A DNA stretch of 9,220 nt from Candidatus Heimdallarchaeota archaeon (GTDB taxonomy: Archaea > Asgardarchaeota > Heimdallarchaeia > Heimdallarchaeales > Kariarchaeaceae): assembly GCA_029882335.1 (NCBI GenBank), contig JAOUKW010000146.1:1-9220 (forward strand), written 5' to 3'. The translations under genes and the position numbers were made by a program. The notes under the pieces are model-generated. The model searched no databases, was not told the origin of the DNA, and saw only the letters and a program-made list of their open reading frames with translations. Shown in pieces: positions 1-6,480 of the stretch (position 1 is the first letter of the stretch; every line of letters starts with the position of its first letter).

Positions 1-304
1 CTATTTTACATATTTCTTTGAGTAATTTTGCTTCATCATTGGAAATTACGAGATCCTTTCTCGCGGTGCTATAAGCTCGTTCTAAAATTCTCATTCTTCC
101 CTCAAATAATTCATGCCTTTCATTTTTAGTTATAATCCCATCTGCCATGGCTTTATCAAGGGAATCAGAATAAACATCAAGATCAGTTATTATATTGGTT
201 ATGAGTAACTCTTCTTCTACTGTAATAATACCATCTTCCAATGCAATATCCTTTAGGTTTTTCCATACTTTTTGCGTAATTGCATTATCAGACGAAAAGT
301 CCAC
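1..304 (-). CDS. Small helical-repeat protein with DGIIT motifs, partial (C-terminus beyond left edge)
   Basis: The minus strand is open from a GTG at 304 to the window edge, about 101 codons, with an in-frame TAA directly before the GTG, so GTG is the earliest possible start. The visible protein has three units of about 30 residues. The first two carry an ALEDGIITVEEE-type and an AMADGIITKNER-type turn; the third is degenerate (DLVISNDEAKLL). Each turn is followed by an amphipathic helix. The DG-x-I-x-x-x-E pattern resembles the second half of an EF-hand loop, or the turns of TerB-like helical proteins. The acidic residues that would bind calcium at loop positions 1 and 3 are absent, so calcium binding is not supported. 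No membrane segment is seen. Function is unknown. It is divergent from the uracil-DNA glycosylase gene, with 95 bases between the two starts. The reading frame is convincing because composition and repeat periodicity hold throughout; the exact start is less certain. Confidence 0.65.
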   Translation of the reverse strand, partial: MDFSSDNAITQKVWKNLKDIALEDGIITVEEELLITNIITDLDVYSDSLDKAMADGIITKNERHELFEGRMRILERAYSTARKDLVISNDEAKLLKEICKI

Positions 305-317
305 TTACTAAAATATT

Positions 318-381
318 GTTTATTAACATATTAATCTATCTAATCATGAGTATATTTAAATAGATACTCACTTATACATTT
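318..381. promoter_or_regulatory. Divergent promoter region for the repeat protein and the glycosylase
   Basis: The 95-base gap between two divergent GTG starts holds several archaeal TATA-like boxes. TATATTTAAATA at 351-362 is nearly self-complementary and could serve either direction. TTATACATT at 372-380 lies about 23 bases before the glycosylase start at 400. An AT-rich box around 320-335 on the minus strand lies about 25 bases before the start at 304. The nearer boxes would give leaderless transcripts. Which box is used cannot be decided by reading. Confidence 0.4.
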
Positions 382-399
382 TAGTTATAGTTCAATTAG

Positions 400-1023
400 G
401 TGGAAAATCAGGTCAATTTAGAATTACATAATCTGATGATTCGGTGTCAACAATGTAGTTTAGCAAATTCACGTACACAAGTTGTAATTGGTGATTATGG
501 GCCAATATATGGTATGTTATTCATTGGTGAAGCTCCAGGTCAAGAAGAAGATCGAATTGGTCGTCCCTTTGTTGGTAGAAGTGGTAAGTTACTGGATGAA
601 ATGCTATCTCAGTTGGGGCTTGATCGATCCAAAGTTAGTGTGTTGAATATTAATAAATGTAGACCTCCAAATAATCGAGCTCCTACACCAACTGAGATGG
701 AGATTTGTGGAAGTAATTGGTTGGATAAACAAATAAAAAATCTTGTTCCCAAGTTAATCATTACTTTGGGAAGTACTCCATTGAAATACTTCTTTCCTAA
801 TGCTAAAATGACTGCATCAAAGGGTAATCTACTTGTTCTAAATTCAGGTATTCCTGTTTATCCATTATTCCATCCATCGTATATTCTAAGGAAGCGTAAT
901 CTGTACCAAGAATACAAGAAAGACTTCATTGCTATGTATAAATACTATCTGAAATTGAAAAACTTAGACCAAATAATTACTCCAATCGAGAATAATCAAT
1001 CGAACTTGGATAATTTCTTTTAA
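400..1023 (+). CDS. Family 4 uracil-DNA glycosylase with [4Fe-4S] cluster and C-terminal PIP box
   Basis: The enzyme removes uracil from DNA by cleaving the N-glycosidic bond, the first step of base excision repair. Visible family-4 signatures are GEAPGQEEDRIGRPFVGRSG at residues 43-62 and HPSYILR at 158-164. Four cysteines, C16, C19, C87 and C103, have the family's [4Fe-4S] cluster pattern: CxxC near the N-terminus, then NKCRPP and later EIC. The length, 207 residues, is usual. The last eight residues, QSNLDNFF (200-207), match the PCNA-interacting consensus Qxx(L/I/M)xxFF exactly and follow a loose, Asn-rich linker. This suggests docking on the sliding clamp, as reported for some crenarchaeal family-4 enzymes. 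The start is GTG; the codon before it is TAG, so no longer form exists. There is no Shine-Dalgarno motif. The next gene converges on it, so it is probably monocistronic. Confidence 0.95.
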   Translation: MENQVNLELHNLMIRCQQCSLANSRTQVVIGDYGPIYGMLFIGEAPGQEEDRIGRPFVGRSGKLLDEMLSQLGLDRSKVSVLNINKCRPPNNRAPTPTEMEICGSNWLDKQIKNLVPKLIITLGSTPLKYFFPNAKMTASKGNLLVLNSGIPVYPLFHPSYILRKRNLYQEYKKDFIAMYKYYLKLKNLDQIITPIENNQSNLDNFF

Positions 1024-1060
1024 TAACTAATCAAGTGTATTTCAAATAATTATAACTAAT

Positions 1061-1088
1061 ATTAAGAAAAATACAATATTTATTTTTG
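1061..1088. terminator. A/T-tract inverted repeat, probable bidirectional terminator
   Basis: Between the convergent glycosylase and dehydrogenase genes, AAAAATA (1067-1073) and TATTTTT (1081-1087) form a perfect 7-base inverted repeat around CAATAT/AATATT. Each strand therefore reads into a T-rich tract, the usual archaeal termination signal. It lies 38 bases past the glycosylase stop and about 90 bases past the dehydrogenase stop. The rest of the 156-base gap shows no gene. Confidence 0.45.
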
Positions 1089-1179
1089 TGTACGGAAAAT
1101 TTATGTAACAAGTCTCAATGCCATTTGCTATAGGGGATGTGATATGATGATGAAGAAATTATTTAACCTCGTTACTCAT

Positions 1180-2034
1180 TTAAGAGCTATACTTGTAAAA
1201 TCCTTCTCCAGTTTTCATACCGAGTTTGCCTTCTTCAACTAATTTAACAAGAGTGGGCGATGGAGTATAACAACTACCCAATTCCTTTTCGAAAGTACGC
1301 ATAGATGCCAGAGCAACGTCAAGACCTGACATATCTGCCAATACAAATGGACCTGCAGGAAAACCAGACCCTAATACGGCAGCTTGATCTATGTCCTCTT
1401 TGCTTGCAACACCTTCATCCAATAATTTTACAGCCTCATTTAACATAGGTACTAATAATCTGTTGACTACAAATCCCGGTGAATTTTTCACTTTAATCGG
1501 TGTTTTACCGATTGATATTATGAACTCATATGCGTGTTGCATGTATTGATCTGCTGTATTTTCACCATAAATTACTTCAACTAATTTCATAGCTTCTGCA
1601 GGATTGAAAAAATGTAAACCTAATACTCTATCAGGGTTTTCCACAACTGATGCCATTTCGACTACTGATAGTGTTGATGTATTGGAAGCTAGAATTGCAT
1701 CTGCTTTGGCATTATCAGATAACGTATTGAATATTTGTTTTTTAACTTCCATATTTTCAAAAACAGCCTCTATTACAAGATCCGCCGATTTTGTAGCTTC
1801 TGCAAGATCAACAGAGGTTTTAAATCTTTTACTTAATTTTTCCCCTTCTGCAGGAGTCATCTTATTTCTCTCTATTCCATCTCGGATCTTGTGTTTAATC
1901 CTCTTGATTCCTTTATCCAGAAATGATTGTTCTGTATCGACGATGGTGACATTTCTACCTGATCCTGCAATGACATATGCAATACCTGAACCCATGGTGC
2001 CAGCACCGATAACTACGACATTTTCAATAGTCAT
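1180..2034 (-). CDS. 3-hydroxyacyl-CoA (3-hydroxybutyryl-CoA) dehydrogenase
   Basis: This cytosolic enzyme oxidises or reduces the 3-hydroxyl/3-keto group of short acyl-CoAs with NAD(H). The N-terminal Rossmann domain starts at once with VVVIGAGTMGSGIA (residues 6-19), and D33 ends the second strand, which favours NAD(H) over NADP(H). Aligned by spacing to human HADH, the catalytic residues are all present: S120 in SNTS, H141 in GLHFFNP, E153 in KLVEV and N191 in GFVVNR. The C-terminal helical dimerisation domain runs from about 187 to 282. At 284 residues it matches the stand-alone bacterial-type enzyme, with no fused crotonase domain. Roles could be fatty-acid beta-oxidation, butyrate/PHB-type chemistry or the 3-hydroxybutyryl-CoA step of a carbon-fixation cycle; no neighbour decides between them. 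ATG start, no Shine-Dalgarno site, probably leaderless and monocistronic. Confidence 0.93.
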   Translation of the reverse strand: MTIENVVVIGAGTMGSGIAYVIAGSGRNVTIVDTEQSFLDKGIKRIKHKIRDGIERNKMTPAEGEKLSKRFKTSVDLAEATKSADLVIEAVFENMEVKKQIFNTLSDNAKADAILASNTSTLSVVEMASVVENPDRVLGLHFFNPAEAMKLVEVIYGENTADQYMQHAYEFIISIGKTPIKVKNSPGFVVNRLLVPMLNEAVKLLDEGVASKEDIDQAAVLGSGFPAGPFVLADMSGLDVALASMRTFEKELGSCYTPSPTLVKLVEEGKLGMKTGEGFYKYSS

Positions 2035-2057
2035 GGTATTATTGAATTCAATTGATT

Positions 2058-2065
2058 ATTTAAAT
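2058..2065 (-). promoter_or_regulatory. TATA box of the dehydrogenase gene, predicted leaderless
   Basis: ATTTAAAT is centred about 27 bases before the ATG at 2034. Archaeal transcription usually starts about 25-27 bases after the TATA centre, so the transcript would begin at or within a base or two of the ATG. This agrees with the lack of any Shine-Dalgarno motif in that space. Confidence 0.5.
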
Positions 2066-2100
2066 TTCAACATTACATGCCTATTAAATTGTAAGAATGT

Positions 2101-2182
2101 TAGTATCTAGGAAATAATCTAATCAACTAGACGAAATCTAACATAAAAAATATTCTAGTTAACTAGCGGTATATCTAGATAT
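2101..2182. repeat. Cluster of CTAG palindromes, possible operator array
   Basis: Two perfect 12-base palindromes stand 4 bases apart: CTAGTTAACTAG (2155-2166) and ATATCTAGATAT (2171-2182). CTAG occurs five times between 2107 and 2178, and AATCTAA/AATCTAAC recurs with a 20-base offset (2116, 2136). The cluster lies 40-120 bases upstream of the dehydrogenase TATA box, where a dimeric regulator could bind. No regulator is identified. Confidence 0.35.
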
Positions 2183-2184
2183 CT

Positions 2185-2205
2185 TCTTCTACTCGAAGTA
2201 GGGGG
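2185..2205 (+). other. RNA hairpin candidate with G-rich 3' arm
   Basis: Bases 2185-2192 can pair with 2198-2205 as eight consecutive pairs, three of them G-U, around a 5-base TCGAA loop. The G-U pairs form only in plus-strand RNA, so if it is real the RNA would be transcribed rightwards. It resembles an anticodon arm (loop CTCGAAG), but no tRNA body surrounds it. Confidence 0.25.
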
Positions 2206-2366
2206 TTTATAGCCTTTGTTTCCTGTGGAGTATGGCGGATTTTGTTTAAATAAGTAGTAATTTATACATAAAATATCTCCTGTTATTTCTGTTGTAAATT
2301 CGTCTGAAAATGATATATTTTGGTATTTCATCGATGGATTTTTGCATTAATTAAAATCGGCTGTAT

Positions 2367-2391
2367 TTGTAATATCTTGCGTTACAAGATA
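2367..2391. other. Two overlapping, mutually exclusive inverted repeats
   Basis: TATCTTG (2373-2379) and CAAGATA (2385-2391) form a perfect 7-base stem with loop CGTTA. TTGTAA (2367-2372) and TTACAA (2382-2387) form a perfect 6-base stem across the same segment. The two cannot form together. They lie about 225-245 bases before the reductase ATG, upstream of its likely TATA box, so they would be in the reductase mRNA only if a distal promoter is used. Confidence 0.3.
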
Positions 2392-2550
2392 AAAAAGCAC
2401 TTACGGACGAATATTCCTGATAAAAATTGATAAAAAATTTCTAGAGAATTAATAGGTTATACCTGTGTATACTTACTTGCCTAAACATTTTAAAGTAACT
2501 AAATTTTACAAATAGTGCTGGGGATTTCATCAATATTCGCGGTATTCCGT

Positions 2551-2610
2551 GTGTTTATATTGAAATTGGAATTCTTTATATATAATTAATAAATATTTAA
2601 TGAAGAGGAT
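2551..2610 (+). promoter_or_regulatory. Promoter and weak ribosome site of the reductase gene
   Basis: TTTATATATA (2575-2584) is the best TATA box. It predicts a start near 2605 and a leader of about 8 bases before the ATG at 2614. A second box, GTTTATATT (2552-2560), would give a leader of about 30 bases that includes the purine run GAAGAGGA (2602-2609), whose GAGG core sits 5 bases before the ATG and could act as a Shine-Dalgarno site. TTAATAAATATTT just downstream would make the message leaderless. Confidence 0.45.
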
Positions 2611-2613
2611 TTT

Positions 2614-5301
2614 ATGGAGCAGATGACTCATCACCGTGAATACGGTTTAAAATTTAACAGATATTATACAAAAGAAGAGAAACATCCATATGATGGTGTT
2701 GACTGGTCATTACGTGATGTTATTTTGTCAAGCTATGAAGGAGAAGTACTATTTGAACAAAACGGTGTGGAGTTTCCTACATCCTGGTCAAGTAATGCAG
2801 TGCAAATCGTCACTTCTAAATACTTTCATGGTCAATTAAACACTTCTCAACGAGAAACATCTCTCAAACAATTAATTGATCGTGTAGCTGAAACAATTGC
2901 TCAATGGGGACTGGATGAAGGATATTTTTCTGATCAAAAAGATTATGAAATTTTTAAACATGAGTTAATTGATATCCTCCTCCATCAAAGAGCCAGTTTT
3001 AATTCACCCGTCTGGTTCAATTGTGGAACTGTGGAAAAACCACAATGTTCCGCTTGTTTTATTAATTCCTTGGAAGATAATATGGAAAGTATATTGAATC
3101 TTGCCAAAACCGAGGGATTAATATTTAAATTTGGTAGTGGTTCAGGAGTAAATGTATCTAAATTAAGAGCAAAAGGAGAACCACTAAGCACAGGTGGAAC
3201 TTCAAGCGGTCCATTATCTTTTATGAAAGGTTATGATGCCTTTGCAGGTTCTATCAAGTCTGGAGGAAAGACACGAAGGGCTGCCAAAATGGTTCTTATG
3301 GATGTTGATCATCCTGATGTAGAGGATTTTATAGAATCCAAAGTTGCAGAAGAGAAAAAAGCATGGGCTTTAATCGATGCTGGATATGATGGTTCATTTA
3401 CCGGCGAAGCTTATTCATCAATTTTCTTCCAGAATGCAAATCACTCAGTACGAGTAACAGATGAATTTATGGAGGCAGTAAAAAATGATACTATGTGGGA
3501 ACTTCGAGGAAGAGTAGATAACAAAGTACTCAAACGAGTAAAAGCAAGAGAATTACTCACACAAATAGCAGAGGCAACCCATCTATGTGGTGATCCTGGA
3601 CTACAATACGATACCACGATTAATAACTGGCATACCTGTAAATCAACTGGAAGAATAAATGCATCAAATCCCTGTTCTGAATACATCTTTCTTGATGATA
3701 CGGCATGTAACCTTGCTTCTATAAATTTAATGAAGTACAGAAAGGAAGATGGTAGTTTTGATATACGAGGATTTATTCATACCATCAACATTCTAATTGC
3801 TGCCCAAGAAATAATTGTTGGAAAGGCTTCTTATCCCACAGAATTGATTGAGAAGAATTCTCATATCTACCGAACTTTAGGTCTTGGTTATACTAATCTA
3901 GGTGCTTTATTGATGTCACTCGGTTTACCCTATGATTCTGATGAGGGAAGAAATGTAGCTGCTGCTATTACATCGTTGATGACTGGCCAAGCATACTTAC
4001 AAAGCTCTCGAATAGCTGCAAATTTGGGTCCATTTTCTGATTATGCAAGAAATAAAGATGATATGATTGATGTTATGCAAATGCACAGAGGAAATGCACA
4101 ACGCTTAAAATCAACTGCAGTAGATACCAAACTCTTCGAAGCAGCAAGAATGGTATGGAATGAAGTAATTGAATCCGGTAAAGAATTTGGTTATCGCAAT
4201 GCACAGGCTTCAGTACTTGCTCCAACCGGAACCATCTCATTCATGATGGATGCTGATACTACTGGAATCGAACCTGATATTGCTTTGGTTAAATACAAAA
4301 AACTTGTTGGTGGTGGATATATGAAGATGGTCAATACCACAGTTCCAATGGCTCTGAGACGATTGGGTTATGATGATACAACTGTGGATAAAATCATTCA
4401 ATATATCGATGAGCACGGGATGATTGAGGGCTGTCCTGATCTAGATACAGCACATCTACCCGTATTTGATACGTCTATCAAACCTTCTGGAGGGTCTCGT
4501 ACTATTCATCACATGGGTCATGTAAAGATGATGTCTGCTACCCAACCATTCCTTAGTGGTGCAATCTCTAAGACTGTTAATATGCCCGAGGATTGTACCG
4601 TGGAGGAAATAACTGAGACATATATCAAGGCATGGGAGATGGGTCTTAAGGCAATTGCAATTTACAGAGATAATTCCAAGAGATTACAACCACTGAATAC
4701 CAAATCAACTGAGGAAGAAGAGAGCTCGAATGTTCTAGAAAAACATGATATCCAACCACGAACTCCCTATCGTCGGAGATTACCTGAAACTAGAAATTCA
4801 CGTACTCATAAATTTGAGGTAGACGGTCATGAGGGTTATATCACCGTGGGATTGTATGAGGATAACACTCCCGGTGAAGTGTTTATTCAGATGTCCAAAC
4901 AGGGATCTACACTTGGTGGTGTTATGGATTCACTTGCAGTATTGATATCTATGAGTTTGCAGTACGGTGTACCCTTAAGTGTATTAACCCGAAAGTTTGT
5001 ACATACCAAATTTGAACCCAGTGGATATACATCAAATCCAAAAATTCCAATGGCATCGTCCGTTATTGATTATATCTTCCGATGGTTAGCATTAGAATTT
5101 CTTCCATCTGATGAAAGACCTGGTGTGATTGATTATTCCAAACTATCTGATAATCCCATTCCTGAGAAAGAAGTTTACTCCGGTCAAAATGATGAAATTA
5201 AAGGAGATAACAAAATTTGCTATAATTGTGGTGCTATTGCTGTTAGATCTGGAAGTTGTTACGCTTGCCCTGAATGTGGAAGCACAAGCGGTTGTAGTTG
5301 A
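2614..5301 (+). CDS. nrdJ: Adenosylcobalamin-dependent (class II) ribonucleoside-diphosphate reductase
   Basis: The enzyme makes deoxyribonucleotides from ribonucleotides, using adenosylcobalamin to generate a thiyl radical, so no separate radical-generating subunit is needed. The radical cysteine is C354 in NPCSE (352-356), with E356. C365 lies 11 residues later, as in Thermotoga NrdJ, and would form the substrate-reducing pair with C148 of QCSACF. The nucleotide phosphate loop APTGTIS is at 536-542. Residues 690-725 are a charged linker. Residues about 726-825 form a TSCPD-type domain (GGVMDSLAVLIS, FEPSGYTSNPKIP). The C-terminus carries C869, C872, C882, C885, C888 and C894, a zinc-ribbon-like, redox-active tail that probably re-reduces the active site. 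Length is 895 residues, typical of the large archaeal/bacterial NrdJ, with no intein and no recognised ATP-cone. It stands alone: no cobalamin or thioredoxin gene is nearby. Confidence 0.95.
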   Translation: MEQMTHHREYGLKFNRYYTKEEKHPYDGVDWSLRDVILSSYEGEVLFEQNGVEFPTSWSSNAVQIVTSKYFHGQLNTSQRETSLKQLIDRVAETIAQWGLDEGYFSDQKDYEIFKHELIDILLHQRASFNSPVWFNCGTVEKPQCSACFINSLEDNMESILNLAKTEGLIFKFGSGSGVNVSKLRAKGEPLSTGGTSSGPLSFMKGYDAFAGSIKSGGKTRRAAKMVLMDVDHPDVEDFIESKVAEEKKAWALIDAGYDGSFTGEAYSSIFFQNANHSVRVTDEFMEAVKNDTMWELRGRVDNKVLKRVKARELLTQIAEATHLCGDPGLQYDTTINNWHTCKSTGRINASNPCSEYIFLDDTACNLASINLMKYRKEDGSFDIRGFIHTINILIAAQEIIVGKASYPTELIEKNSHIYRTLGLGYTNLGALLMSLGLPYDSDEGRNVAAAITSLMTGQAYLQSSRIAANLGPFSDYARNKDDMIDVMQMHRGNAQRLKSTAVDTKLFEAARMVWNEVIESGKEFGYRNAQASVLAPTGTISFMMDADTTGIEPDIALVKYKKLVGGGYMKMVNTTVPMALRRLGYDDTTVDKIIQYIDEHGMIEGCPDLDTAHLPVFDTSIKPSGGSRTIHHMGHVKMMSATQPFLSGAISKTVNMPEDCTVEEITETYIKAWEMGLKAIAIYRDNSKRLQPLNTKSTEEEESSNVLEKHDIQPRTPYRRRLPETRNSRTHKFEVDGHEGYITVGLYEDNTPGEVFIQMSKQGSTLGGVMDSLAVLISMSLQYGVPLSVLTRKFVHTKFEPSGYTSNPKIPMASSVIDYIFRWLALEFLPSDERPGVIDYSKLSDNPIPEKEVYSGQNDEIKGDNKICYNCGAIAVRSGSCYACPECGSTSGCS

Positions 5302-5313
5302 GTTAATCAACTA
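5295..5313 (+). other. Inverted repeat spanning the reductase stop codon
   Basis: TAGTTGA (5295-5301, ending in the TGA stop) and TCAACTA (5307-5313) form a perfect 7-base stem with loop GTTAA. It is followed by A rather than T on the plus strand, so it is not a canonical terminator for the reductase. On the minus strand it is preceded by a short T run. It could stabilise the mRNA 3' end. Confidence 0.3.
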
Positions 5314-5342
5314 AAAATATCATAAACAATGAGTTTTGTCAA

Positions 5343-5400
5343 TGTACAGAATAAGTGAGAGTGTGTACAAATAATGAGAGTGAATACACAATAAATGGGA
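5343..5400. repeat. Three imperfect tandem repeats of 19-21 bases
   Basis: The copies begin with TGTACA (5343), TGTACA (5364) and AATACA (5383). Each continues with an AATAAnTGAGAG-like segment: AATAAGTGAGAG, AATAATGAGAG, and the diverged AATAAATGGGA. They lie in the 150-base gap between the convergent reductase gene and first methyltransferase gene, at the edge of the accessory island. No gene is seen in this gap. TCATATATATTT at 5431-5442 is only an AT-rich stretch. Confidence 0.5.
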
Positions 5401-5451
5401 TTTTACCCCTTACCACAAACCTGTAATAGTTCATATATATTTCTGTCAAAA

Positions 5452-6480
5452 TTATTCATCCAAGGTTATTGAATCAGTCGTATTATAATTCATATCCAAG
5501 GCTGACAAGATTTCTTGTGTTTTCTTACTAATCTTTGGATTAGTTTTACTTTTATTTATAATTTCAAGAAGTTCCTTTGTTACTTTTTTTACTTCAAAAA
5601 ATGTAATTTGTTCTTTGGGCTTAATTAGCTCACAATTACAAGAACCAATTATTTCTTTTATCTTATCTGTGTGGGAATAGAGATTGATATATTGACAAAC
5701 AAGATCAGGTTTTCTAACTTTTTGAAACCTATCTGTTATTGCATTGTAATTGATAGGATCAAGTTCAATACACAATGAATTTCGGTTAATTTGAGTTGAA
5801 ACTATACCTGTTGTACCTGTACCTGCGAAAGGGTCAAAAATTAAATCTCCTGGTTTCGAGGAAGATAAAATTATCCTAAGAAGAAGATGAATTGGGGACT
5901 GTTGTTTATGAAGTCGGTCTCCCTCTCTTGTTTTTAATGGTTCTTCTCCTGCAAAATATCCAGAGGTTAACTCTCTAACATCATCCCAAACATCTGTAAT
6001 AAAGGCACCTTTCTTTCTCTTTCCTTTATGATTAAGATTTAAAATAGGATCATTTCGTAATTTATTGAAAACTCTAGGTTTCTCACCTTTAATACAATAT
6101 ACAATTATTTGATAATTTAATCCATATTTGGTTTTACTTGGAACTGCTGAAGTCATTTTCTTCCAAATTATCAAGTTTTGATAGTTCCAACCTGCTTTTT
6201 TCAAAGTTTCCATTACTTTGTCAGTGTTCTTTTCCCTTTGCATAAAGTAAATTCCACCACCTCTTGATGTTTTTTTGTAAATTAACGTTAGTATGTCTTT
6301 CATCCACGACCAATATTCATTCTCAGGCATATCATCATTATGATTATTATATTGTTTTTTCTGATTAAACGGGGGATCATAAAACGTTAAGTCAAATTCT
6401 ATGTCTGGATTGGATAATGAGATCTGAAGGAATTTTTTGCAGTCTTCATTTACCACTTTTGGTATGTAATCATTCTTCAT
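5452..6480 (-). CDS. Beta-type DNA amino-methyltransferase (probably N6-adenine), modification subunit
   Basis: Transfers a methyl group from S-adenosylmethionine to an exocyclic amino group of a base in DNA. In the 342-residue form the catalytic motif IV, YDPPFNQ, is near residues 34-40. Motif X-like HKQQSPIHLLLRII is at 191-204, followed by motif I FDPFAGTGTTG (215-225) and motif II IELDP. The order IV, recognition region (about 105-185), X, I defines the beta class, seen in MboII- and RsrI-type enzymes; DPPF usually goes with N6-adenine. About 80 C-terminal residues, basic and helical, extend beyond the fold. The ATG at 6480 is chosen because GGTGAT lies 4 bases before it; a TTG at 6495 would add five residues. 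The start overlaps the stop of the ribbon-helix-helix gene by 11 bases, so the two are probably co-transcribed and translationally coupled. The recognition sequence cannot be read from the protein. Confidence 0.9.
   Translation of the reverse strand: MKNDYIPKVVNEDCKKFLQISLSNPDIEFDLTFYDPPFNQKKQYNNHNDDMPENEYWSWMKDILTLIYKKTSRGGGIYFMQREKNTDKVMETLKKAGWNYQNLIIWKKMTSAVPSKTKYGLNYQIIVYCIKGEKPRVFNKLRNDPILNLNHKGKRKKGAFITDVWDDVRELTSGYFAGEEPLKTREGDRLHKQQSPIHLLLRIILSSSKPGDLIFDPFAGTGTTGIVSTQINRNSLCIELDPINYNAITDRFQKVRKPDLVCQYINLYSHTDKIKEIIGSCNCELIKPKEQITFFEVKKVTKELLEIINKSKTNPKISKKTQEILSALDMNYNTTDSITLDE

Larger units (their letters stand above)
2066..2574. other. Long gene-free stretch between divergent dehydrogenase and reductase genes
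   Basis: About 510 bases without a convincing reading frame on either strand; the longest ATG frames I could trace by eye are under 20 codons. It holds the CTAG palindrome cluster (2101-2182), a hairpin with a G-rich arm (2185-2205), overlapping inverted repeats (2367-2391) and a TATA-like TTTAAATAA near 2244-2252 that could drive an unannotated short RNA. No tRNA, CRISPR or transposon ends were recognised. It is far longer than the other gaps in the window (4-156 bases), so regulatory or non-coding RNA content is plausible. Confidence 0.5.

Noticed and set aside
1604..2110. A 168-codon open frame on the plus strand
   Set aside because: It lies opposite the dehydrogenase gene, whose full set of catalytic motifs is intact on the minus strand. 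The plus-strand translation has biased composition and no recognisable domain.
2155..2235. tRNA-like segment with an anticodon-arm look-alike (CTCGAAG loop, CGA anticodon)
   Set aside because: No T-arm with a TTCRANY loop, no acceptor stem pairing and no type II variable arm follow, so it is only a hairpin.
2281..2613. Cobalamin riboswitch before the B12-dependent reductase gene
   Set aside because: No B12-box-like conserved core was found. Such riboswitches are mainly bacterial, and the likely TATA box leaves only a very short leader.
2985..3686. Minus-strand open frames inside the reductase gene
   Set aside because: They are opposite-strand shadows of a long, well-conserved coding region and show no domain of their own.
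5343..5400. CRISPR array
   Set aside because: The copies are degenerate, directly adjacent with no spacers, and no cas gene is present.
5431..5442. TATA-like TCATATATATTT reading into the first methyltransferase on the opposite strand
   Set aside because: No plus-strand gene follows it, and AT-rich intergenic sequence gives such matches by chance. An antisense promoter cannot be claimed.
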